From Acetofilamentum sp. (GTDB lineage Bacteria; Bacteroidota; Bacteroidia; Bacteroidales; JAADGE01), in contig DYOJ01000190.1 of assembly GCA_020720705.1 (NCBI GenBank), positions 1 to 5,450 on the forward strand: a stretch of DNA of 5,450 nt, read 5' to 3'. A program made the position numbers and the translations under genes. Each line of letters opens with the position of its first letter. Within the stretch, counting starts at the first letter, position 1. Positions 1 through 5,340 of the stretch are shown here, one piece after another. The notes beneath the pieces are model-generated. The model did no database searches. It was not told the origin of the DNA and saw nothing but the letters and a program-made list of their open reading frames with translations.

Positions 1-760
1 GGTTATCAATAGTCAGCTTAATTCTTCGCATTAGTTCGGAAGCAAACACAAAATCGTTAAGCTCCTGATTTTTACTTGTAAAGATTTCTTCGCCGCTGCC
101 TGTCCACCATTTTCGCCCTTCGTGTATAAAAATAATGTTATCTCCCATTTCTGCAACCGAGTTCATATCGTGAGTGTTCACAACTGTAACAGTGTTAAAA
201 TCTACGGTAATTTCTTTGACGAGCCTATCAATAACAATGGCAGTTTTTGGGTCTAAACCTGAGTTCGGCTCATCAAAAAATAAGTATTGAGGATTGAGTG
301 CAATGGCTCGTGCAATGGCGTTTCGTTTTTGCATGCCTCCGCTGGTTTCCGAAGGATAAAGATTGTAGGCATTAGTAGGCATATTTACTCGTTCAAGACA
401 AAATTCGGCACGCTTGCGTATTTCAGTTGCCGATTTTTCGGTAAACATTTTAAGCGGAAACATTACATTATCAATAACGGTAGATGAATCAAACAATGCG
501 CCGCCTTGAAACACCATACCTATCTCTTGTCGGATTGCTTTTTTTTGTTTTGTGTTCATTTCTGAATATACTCGACCATCGTAAATAACTTGTCCGCGGT
601 CTATCTCATGCAAGCCAACAGTAGCTTTCAAAAGCACGGTTTTTCCCGAGCCGCTTTGTCCGATAATCAAGTTTGTTTTTCCGCGTTCATAAGTATGGCT
701 AATATCAATCAGAACATTGTTATCACCAAAGGACTTATATATGGACTTTAGTTCTATCAT
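1..760 (-). CDS. mlaF: MlaF-family ABC transporter ATP-binding protein (3' end cut by window edge)
   Basis: This is the ATPase of an Mla-type lipid ABC transporter. It hydrolyses ATP on the cytoplasmic face to drive the partner permease. Translating the reverse strand from the ATG at 760-758 gives 253 residues with no stop before the left edge. Visible motifs are Walker A GQSGSGKT (residues 34-41), Q-loop glutamine 85 in MVFQGGALF, signature TSGGMQKR (139-146), Walker B YLFFDEP (159-165) with catalytic Glu164, D-loop SGLD (167-170) and switch His197 in NTHD. The SGGM form of the signature, rather than SGGQ, is typical of MlaF relatives. Family members are about 250-270 residues, so only a few codons are probably missing. 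Its start overlaps the permease stop as ATGA, which implies one operon and translational coupling. Lipid transport is inferred from the permease partner; the direction of transport and the exact lipid cannot be read from the sequence. Confidence 0.93.
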   Translation of the reverse strand, partial: MIELKSIYKSFGDNNVLIDISHTYERGKTNLIIGQSGSGKTVLLKATVGLHEIDRGQVIYDGRVYSEMNTKQKKAIRQEIGMVFQGGALFDSSTVIDNVMFPLKMFTEKSATEIRKRAEFCLERVNMPTNAYNLYPSETSGGMQKRNAIARAIALNPQYLFFDEPNSGLDPKTAIVIDRLVKEITVDFNTVTVVNTHDMNSVAEMGDNIIFIHEGRKWWTGSGEEIFTSKNQELNDFVFASELMRRIKLTIDN

Positions 761-1503
761 TTTGCCAAAAGCAATTGAGTAAGTATCACATTAAAAAACA
801 AAATCAAAATACTGCTGTACACAACCGATTTTGTACCTGCTTTCCCGACTTCCAAAGCTCCGCCTCTCACATAATAGCCTTGATATGCCGGTATTGTCGT
901 TATAATGAACGCAAAAATTACAACTTTTATCAATGAATAAACTATATAAAACGGTAACAAGAAATAATGAATCCCGTAAACGTATTCATCCGGAGGAATT
1001 GCATTAGTCAACACCACAGCAACATAGCCACCTCCCACTCCGATAAACATACTGATAAGTGAAAGCAACGGAAATGTGAAAACAGCGGCAATAATTTTAG
1101 GTTGAATTAAAAATGCTGCAGAATTAACCCCCATAATCTCAAGCGCATCAATCTGTTCGTTAATTCGCATCGTACCAACTTCGGAAGCAATATTAGCACC
1201 GACTTTGCCGGCAAGAATCAACCCGACAATTGTGGATGAAAATTCCAAAAACATAGAATCCCGTGTTCCCAAACCTACCAAATACAACGGAACGTAGGAA
1301 ACTCCGATATTGTATGCGGTTTGCAATGTTATGACCGCTCCCATAAAAATGGAAATAATAATCACTATGCCGATGGATGAAATTCCGATTATTTCTATCT
1401 CTTCAAATATTCGTGCGACATAGATTTTTCGCTTCTCCGGTTTCTTAAAAACTTTTGTCAGCAGAAAATAATACTGCCCGATGCTGTATAGTGCTTTCAA
1501 CAT
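757..1503 (-). CDS. mlaE: MlaE-family ABC transporter permease
   Basis: This is the inner-membrane permease of an Mla/MCE-type lipid transporter, which in well-studied relatives moves phospholipids between the inner and outer membranes. The 248-residue length is normal for the family. A basic, amphipathic N-terminus (1-35) is followed by hydrophobic stretches at about 38-60, 85-105, 130-165, 180-205 and 226-246. Conserved family blocks are GAVITLQ (55-61), AGKVGANIASEVGTM (98-112) running into RINEQIDALEIMG (113-125), and YYVRGGALEVGKAGT (210-224). The ATG at 1503-1501 was chosen because it follows a TAnnTTTG promoter box at a short distance. Another ATG five bases upstream is out of frame and reaches a stop after three codons. 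No Shine-Dalgarno sequence is seen. It ends in TGA overlapping the ATPase start by 4 bp. The symbol marks family membership; strict orthology to Escherichia coli mlaE is not shown. Confidence 0.93.
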   Translation of the reverse strand: MLKALYSIGQYYFLLTKVFKKPEKRKIYVARIFEEIEIIGISSIGIVIIISIFMGAVITLQTAYNIGVSYVPLYLVGLGTRDSMFLEFSSTIVGLILAGKVGANIASEVGTMRINEQIDALEIMGVNSAAFLIQPKIIAAVFTFPLLSLISMFIGVGGGYVAVVLTNAIPPDEYVYGIHYFLLPFYIVYSLIKVVIFAFIITTIPAYQGYYVRGGALEVGKAGTKSVVYSSILILFFNVILTQLLLAK

Positions 1504-1525
1504 GCCATGCTACGTTTGATTTGCA

Positions 1526-1533
1526 CAAAAATA
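1526..1533 (-). promoter_or_regulatory. Candidate promoter -7 box for the mlaE-mlaF operon
   Basis: Read on the minus strand, these bases are TATTTTTG, an exact match to the Bacteroidota -7 consensus TAnnTTTG. The box ends 22 bases before the permease ATG, so the transcript would have a leader of only about 15-20 bases. The expected -33 TTTG is not present; the matching position falls in a ten-base T run (1561-1552 read on this strand). The assignment therefore rests on the -7 box and its position alone. Confidence 0.45.
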
Positions 1534-1723
1534 CAACTATTTTGTAGGAATAAAAAAAAAATGGTCATCTCAAACTATTTGATAAATTGTTTTAAGTAGT
1601 ACTATAAAAATTCTTCTCCAAAAATATATTTTTCAGAATAATTTGCAATAATTTTCATAAACAAATAATAGACAATCATCCGACTGAAAATAGCCAAAGA
1701 AAAAACGTCTAATAAATTGAGTT

Positions 1724-1740
1724 TCTGTTTCTTAAACAGA
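1724..1740. repeat. Perfect 7-bp stem hairpin in intergenic region
   Basis: TCTGTTT (1724-1730) and AAACAGA (1734-1740) are perfect reverse complements separated by three bases. A second, overlapping pairing is possible between CGTCT (1706-1710) and AGACG (1738-1742). No T tract follows on either strand, so it does not look like an intrinsic terminator. It may be a regulator site or simply chance in AT-rich sequence. Confidence 0.4.
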
Positions 1741-1882
1741 CGATAAGCAATTTGTTTAGCTTAAAATTTACCATAGATTCTCAAATATCTTTGCTGCAAA
1801 CTGAAGATATAAATTTCTATTAAAAAAACTGGGCAAAATTTGTACTGATAAAAAGTAAATGATAAAAAACAATCTTAAATAT

Positions 1883-1928
1883 CATAGAATCAATACTATT
1901 CGCACAAATAAAATCAGAAAATTCTATG
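1883..1928. repeat. 8-bp inverted repeat CATAGAAT / ATTCTATG
   Basis: CATAGAAT (1883-1890) and ATTCTATG (1921-1928) are exact reverse complements with 30 bases between them. They lie upstream of the atpD promoter. The final base of the right arm is the first base of the next inverted repeat. An 8-bp match at this spacing can arise by chance in a long AT-rich gap. Confidence 0.35.
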
Positions 1929-1962
1929 TTTTTTAAATCGTAAAGATTTTTGTTTAAAAAAC
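1928..1962. repeat. 10-bp inverted repeat upstream of the atpD promoter
   Basis: GTTTTTTAAA (1928-1937) and TTTAAAAAAC (1953-1962) are perfect reverse complements flanking a 15-base centre. The right arm ends 23 bp before the TTTG element of the atpD promoter, a place where an activator or repressor could act. It lies outside the predicted transcript, so it would work as DNA. The arms are low in complexity, which weakens the case. Confidence 0.4.
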
Positions 1963-1985
1963 TAATCGCAAAACATCTAAATAAA

Positions 1986-2017
1986 TTTGCAAGTCGAACA
2001 ATGAAATTGTAATTTTG
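1986..2017 (+). promoter_or_regulatory. Bacteroidota-type promoter of atpD-atpC
   Basis: TTTG at 1986-1989 is followed after 20 bases by TAATTTTG at 2010-2017. This fits exactly the Bacteroidota housekeeping consensus of a -33 TTTG and a -7 TAnnTTTG separated by about 19-21 bp. Transcription should begin near 2022-2025, giving a leader of about 25-30 bases before the ATG at 2051. This is the best-supported regulatory site in the window. Confidence 0.75.
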
Positions 2018-2050
2018 CAGACATAATTATCACGAATAAAATTTTTGAAG

Positions 2051-3562
2051 ATGGCGCAAAATTTTGGCGAAATCGTCCAAATAATCGGACCGGTCGTAGA
2101 TGTCAGTTTTGAAAATACCGGCGGAAAACTCCCCGAAATCTATGAAGCCCTGCAAGTAACCCGCGATGACGGCGAGATATTAATCCTCGAAGCCGAGCAA
2201 CACATCGGCGAGCACACTGTCAGAGCTATCGCAATGGACTCTACAGACGGCTTGGAACGCGGCGTTAAGGTGTTAGCAACAGGCGCACCTATCAAAATGC
2301 CAATCGGGGACAAAGTCCGAGGGCGATTATTGAATGTAGTCGGAGATACCATTGACGGTTTACCCACTTTGGACAAATCGGACGGGTACCCAATACATAG
2401 TCCGGCTCCAAAATTTGACCAACTTACAACTTCAACCGAGGTGCTTTACACCGGTATCAAAGTTATAGATTTGATTGAGCCGTATGCAAAAGGCGGTAAA
2501 ATTGGACTTTTTGGCGGTGCAGGTGTCGGAAAAACAGTTCTTATTCAGGAACTTATCAATAATATTGCAAAAGGATATTCCGGCACTTCTGTTTTTGCCG
2601 GAGTTGGTGAACGCACGCGTGAAGGCAATGACTTGTTGCGCGAAATGATAGAATCAGGACTTGTAAAATATGGCGATGAATTTAAAGAATCCCTCGAACA
2701 CGGCGGCTGGGACACTTCGCATGTGGACATGGAGAAAATGAAAGAATCGCAAGTTACGATGGTTTTCGGTCAAATGAACGAACCACCCGGCGCACGCGCA
2801 CGTGTTGCTTTATCAGGTTTGTCTATTGCCGAGAATTTTCGAGACGGAGACGGCGAAGGTAAAGGAAACGACATTTTGTTTTTTATTGATAATATATTCC
2901 GTTTCACACAAGCCGGTTCGGAAGTCTCTGCTTTGCTGGGACGTATGCCCTCCGCTGTCGGATACCAACCTACACTTGCTTCCGAAATGGGCGGAATGCA
3001 GGAACGTATTACTTCAACCAAAAGTGGTTCAATCACTTCGGTACAAGCAGTTTATGTACCTGCCGATGACTTAACCGACCCTGCACCCGCAACAACTTTC
3101 TCCCACTTAGATGCGACCACCGTTCTCAATCGAAAACTATCAGAACTTGGTATTTATCCGGCAGTGGACCCGCTTGCATCCTCTTCTCGAATTTTGACTC
3201 CACTTGTTGTCGGCAAAACACATTACGATACTGCTCAACGAGTGATAAATATTTTGCAACGATATAAAGAGCTACAAGATATTATCGCTATTTTGGGTAT
3301 GGATGAACTCTCCGAAGAAGACAAACTCACTGTGCACAGGGCGCGCAGAGTACAACGGTTTTTGTCGCAACCCTTCTTTGTTGCCGAACAATTTACCGGC
3401 TTAAAAGGTGTCTTAGTTTCGATAGAGGAAACCATCAAAGGTTTCAATATGATTATTGACGGAAAAGTAGATAAATATCCTGAAGCAGCGTTCAACCTTG
3501 TAGGTTCTATTGAGGATGCCATTGCAAAGGGCGAAAAGATGTTAAAGGAATCACAATCTTAA
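2051..3562 (+). CDS. atpD: F1Fo ATP synthase subunit beta
   Basis: This is the catalytic beta subunit of the F1 head, which makes or hydrolyses ATP on the cytoplasmic side of the inner membrane (EC 7.1.2.2). The ATG at 2051 gives 503 residues beginning MAQNFGEIVQIIGPVVDV. An in-frame TTG two codons earlier is possible but unlikely. Motifs are P-loop GGAGVGKT (155-162), catalytic GERTREGNDL (186-195) with Glu187 and Arg188, Walker B DILFFIDN (274-281), SSSRILTP (377-384) and an intact DELSEED loop (418-424) that contacts gamma. Two insertions relative to the shorter beta subunits of most bacteria are present: about 25-30 residues at roughly 203-233, and about 4 residues at 265-273 (GDGEGKGND). 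Both match Bacteroidota beta subunits as I recall them. The gene is followed after 10 bp by atpC. All key residues are present, so the enzyme should be active. No Shine-Dalgarno sequence is evident. Confidence 0.98.
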   Translation: MAQNFGEIVQIIGPVVDVSFENTGGKLPEIYEALQVTRDDGEILILEAEQHIGEHTVRAIAMDSTDGLERGVKVLATGAPIKMPIGDKVRGRLLNVVGDTIDGLPTLDKSDGYPIHSPAPKFDQLTTSTEVLYTGIKVIDLIEPYAKGGKIGLFGGAGVGKTVLIQELINNIAKGYSGTSVFAGVGERTREGNDLLREMIESGLVKYGDEFKESLEHGGWDTSHVDMEKMKESQVTMVFGQMNEPPGARARVALSGLSIAENFRDGDGEGKGNDILFFIDNIFRFTQAGSEVSALLGRMPSAVGYQPTLASEMGGMQERITSTKSGSITSVQAVYVPADDLTDPAPATTFSHLDATTVLNRKLSELGIYPAVDPLASSSRILTPLVVGKTHYDTAQRVINILQRYKELQDIIAILGMDELSEEDKLTVHRARRVQRFLSQPFFVAEQFTGLKGVLVSIEETIKGFNMIIDGKVDKYPEAAFNLVGSIEDAIAKGEKMLKESQS

Positions 3563-3572
3563 AAAAAATAGC

Positions 3573-3809
3573 ATGTATTTGGAAATTATTAGTCCGGAAA
3601 AGACACTGTATGAAGGTGAAGTTCAAGCACTTGTACTACCCGGAACCGGAGGCTCTTTTGGTATTTTGAAAAATCATGCCGCAATGATTTCTTCTCTAAA
3701 AGCAGGAAAAATCAAGATTACAGAAGCTGACAAGAAAGAAGTTTTCTTTGAAATTAAAGGCGGAACCGCAGAAGTGCAAAAAAATAATATCATTGTTTTA
3801 GCTGAGTAA
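3573..3809 (+). CDS. atpC: F1Fo ATP synthase subunit epsilon, short form without helical C-terminal domain
   Basis: This is the epsilon subunit of the F1 central stalk, which links gamma to the c-ring. It has only 78 residues, against about 130-140 in Escherichia coli or Bacillus. The whole protein corresponds to the N-terminal beta-sandwich: MYLEIISPEKTLYEGEV at the start, the conserved GSFGILKNHA (27-36), and beta strands to the end. The two C-terminal helices that inhibit ATP hydrolysis in other bacteria are absent. The reading frame ends in a clean TAA followed directly by a terminator, so this is the natural length and not a frameshift. Short epsilon subunits are usual in Bacteroidota. 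The 10-bp gap after atpD and the shared terminator indicate a two-gene transcript. The A-rich stretch before the ATG contains no Shine-Dalgarno sequence. Confidence 0.94.
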   Translation: MYLEIISPEKTLYEGEVQALVLPGTGGSFGILKNHAAMISSLKAGKIKITEADKKEVFFEIKGGTAEVQKNNIIVLAE

Positions 3810-3841
3810 TTTTAAAATTTCATTGTTTACTCCAAAATTTA

Positions 3842-3874
3842 AAACCCCTCCGAATATGAAATTCTGAGGGGTTT
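3842..3874 (+). terminator. Intrinsic terminator after atpC
   Basis: AAACCCCTC (3842-3850) pairs fully with GAGGGGTTT (3866-3874). After a single C/T mismatch the stem continues as GAAT (3852-3855) with ATTC (3861-3864), closing a five-base loop. A T-rich run, TTTATTGTT, begins within the stem and continues to 3880. The hairpin lies 32 bp after the atpC stop. A-rich sequence on the left side means it could also act in the other direction. It separates atpDC from the glycosyltransferase that starts 29 bp later. Confidence 0.88.
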
Positions 3875-3903
3875 ATTGTTCAAATTTGATATTTATTTGT
3901 CTT

Positions 3904-5196
3904 ATGCAAAATGTTTTAATCATTACATACTACTGGCCTCCCTCAGGCGGCGCAGGTGTGCAACGTTGGCTCAAATTTGCAAAGTATTTGCCTGAATTTG
4001 GCATAAATCCTATAATACTGACAGTTGATGAACACTTTGCGGCGTATGTAACAAACGACCCTTCACTGTTAAACGATATTTCACCTGATTTAATAGTATT
4101 TAAAACAAAATCGTTTGAAATATTAAAACTATTTTCACGAACAACCGGGGAGCAGATGCCTCAAGGCGGATTCTCAAATGTGAATAAACAAAGTTTCATC
4201 ATGAAAGTCTCACGCTTTGTGCGCGGAAACTTTTTCATTCCCGATGCTCGCAGAGGTTGGAACAAATTTGCGTTTCGGAAAGCTTTGGAATTAATCAAAA
4301 CTTACAATATTAAAACCATTATCACAACATCGCCCCCACATTCGGTGCAACTGATTGGACTACAATTAAAACGAAAATTAAATATACGTTGGATTGCCGA
4401 TTTGCGAGACCCTTGGAGTGATGTTTTCTACAACAAAGACCTAATGCGAACAAGTTTAGCGGTTTACTTTGATAAACGTTTGGAAAAGAAGGTGTTGGAA
4501 CATGCAGATGAGTTAATTACGGTATGCGACTCTGTTAAACAACTCTTTCTGAAAAAAACTTCAAAATTATCACAAAAAAAAATCCACATTGTGATTAATG
4601 GTTTTGATAATACTGATTTTCAGATTCTTCCGAATGAAAATGATACTTTTTTTGAAATAACTTATGTCGGAACGATTGCGTTAAGTTACAATGCAAAGGT
4701 CTTATTTGAGGCGATTTATACCGTTTCACAAAACAATCAGGAACTACCATATCGGCTTACATTTGTGGGAGCTGTACCGTCAGCTGTTAAAGAGCAGATT
4801 ACAAATTCAGGCATAGATAATTTGACAAGGTATCTCGGTTATATGCCTCATAATGAAGCCATTGAATACATGAAAAAAGCAACAGTTTTAATAAATATTT
4901 TTCCTGAAACCGCAGGCTATGACGGTGTACCGGGTAAATTTGCCGAATATATTGCCTCTCGGCGTCCGATAATCTCTATTGATGCACACGAGGGTGATGC
5001 CGCAAAAATATTGGAACAAACTAAATCCGGTAAAACCTTCACTCGAAACGAGATTACCTTATTGGAGCAGTATTTAACCGAATTATCGTTGTTATGGAAA
5101 AAAAAACAGACCTTAAAACTCGAAAATACTCCTGAAATATTAACATTCTCGCGTTTTGCAGGTGCTCAAAAAATATCTGAAATAATAAAAAAATAA
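3904..5196 (+). CDS. Glycosyltransferase, GT-B fold, GT4-like
   Basis: This is a probable retaining glycosyltransferase that moves a sugar from a nucleotide-sugar donor onto a glycan or lipid acceptor at the cytoplasmic face; donor and acceptor cannot be read from the sequence. The ATG at 3904 gives 430 residues beginning MQNVLIITYYWPPSGGAGVQ, the characteristic N-terminus of this subfamily. A possible in-frame TTG at 3886 would add six residues but lacks support. The N-terminal Rossmann-like half (about 1-200) carries GGAGVQRWLKF (15-25), TTSPPHS (141-147) and ADLRDPWSD (165-173). The C-terminal donor-binding half (about 225-400) carries INGFD (231-235), ITYVGT (252-257), LGYMPHNEAI (311-320) and GVPGKFAEYIASRRP (341-355), in which Glu348 is a plausible donor-binding acid. 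No signal peptide or membrane helix is seen. It follows the atpC terminator closely but has no clear promoter, so it may rely on read-through or a non-consensus start. No other glycan gene is in view. Confidence 0.9.
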   Translation: MQNVLIITYYWPPSGGAGVQRWLKFAKYLPEFGINPIILTVDEHFAAYVTNDPSLLNDISPDLIVFKTKSFEILKLFSRTTGEQMPQGGFSNVNKQSFIMKVSRFVRGNFFIPDARRGWNKFAFRKALELIKTYNIKTIITTSPPHSVQLIGLQLKRKLNIRWIADLRDPWSDVFYNKDLMRTSLAVYFDKRLEKKVLEHADELITVCDSVKQLFLKKTSKLSQKKIHIVINGFDNTDFQILPNENDTFFEITYVGTIALSYNAKVLFEAIYTVSQNNQELPYRLTFVGAVPSAVKEQITNSGIDNLTRYLGYMPHNEAIEYMKKATVLINIFPETAGYDGVPGKFAEYIASRRPIISIDAHEGDAAKILEQTKSGKTFTRNEITLLEQYLTELSLLWKKKQTLKLENTPEILTFSRFAGAQKISEIIKK

Positions 5197-5201
5197 TAAC
5201 C

Positions 5202-5219
5202 CGTTTCTGTGAGAAAACG
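5202..5219 (+). terminator. Weak hairpin after the glycosyltransferase, possible terminator
   Basis: CGTTTCT (5202-5208) can pair with AGAAAACG (5212-5219) around a three-base GTG loop, with one bulged A. It starts 6 bp after the glycosyltransferase stop, where a terminator would be expected. The stem is AT-rich and no clear T tract follows, so it is at best a weak terminator. Confidence 0.25.
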
Positions 5220-5270
5220 TATAAATACCTGATTTTATGTTAATAATACACATTATTCCAATCGAATAGT

Positions 5271-5309
5271 TTGTCATATTGTAGTCAAAAAATAGTCATT
5301 AAGTAGTCA
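5271..5309. repeat. Four GTCA-core direct repeats at exact 11-bp spacing
   Basis: TTGTCA (5271-5276), TAGTCA (5282-5287), TAGTCA (5293-5298) and TAGTCA (5304-5309) begin exactly 11 bp apart, about one helical turn. The spacer bases differ, so this is a set of phased short sites and not a simple copied tandem repeat. Direct repeats with an 11-bp period are how OmpR/PhoB-class response regulators bind; the Escherichia coli Pho box also has a TGTCA core. The site lies 74 bp after the glycosyltransferase stop. TAGATTTA (5319-5326), one base off the Bacteroidota -7 box, begins 9 bp after the last repeat on the plus strand. No plus-strand gene start can be seen before the right edge, so the target is unknown. 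Confidence 0.5.
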
Positions 5310-5340
5310 TTCATTGTTTAGATTTAGTATTAATCTCATT

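Larger units (their letters stand above)
1504..2050. other. AT-rich divergent intergenic region without genes
   Basis: This 547-bp gap separates the minus-strand mlaE start from the plus-strand atpD start. All six frames are densely broken by stops, and I recognise no protein fragment, tRNA or structured RNA. It should contain the control regions of both flanking units: a -7 box for mlaE near its left end and a full promoter for atpD near its right end. Between them lie a compact hairpin (1724-1740) and two adjoining inverted repeats (1883-1962), listed separately. An isolated TATCTTTG at 1786-1793 also fits the -7 consensus but has no TTTG at the right distance and no gene close behind it. 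The gap is larger than either promoter needs. Confidence 0.8.

Noticed and set aside
287..487. 66-codon plus-strand open frame
   Set aside because: It lies opposite the mlaF coding sequence, whose Walker and signature motifs are unmistakable. The product resembles no known protein.
2045..2050. TTG start adding two residues (MK) to AtpD
   Set aside because: The ATG at 2051 directly gives the expected beta-subunit N-terminus; a rare start two codons earlier is unnecessary.
2140..3522. Several open frames of 61-95 codons on both strands within atpD
   Set aside because: They are shadows of the highly conserved atpD frame, lack recognisable domains and have no start context of their own.
3881..3899. 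Possible glycosyltransferase promoter boxes CAAATTTG (3881-3888) and TTTATTTG (3892-3899)
   Set aside because: Each is one base off the -7 consensus and neither has a TTTG at the right distance upstream. The second is also too close to the start codon.
3886..3903. TTG start adding six residues to the glycosyltransferase
   Set aside because: The added residues are not part of the family N-terminus, which normally begins one to three residues before the VLIITYYWPP block. The ATG at 3904 fits.
5242..5257. Hairpin AATAAT / ATTATT after the glycosyltransferase gene
   Set aside because: It is only six A-T pairs, with no T tract, and is expected by chance in sequence of this composition.
5271..5309. 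CRISPR array
   Set aside because: The repeat units are only six bases long with five-base spacers, far below CRISPR repeat and spacer lengths.
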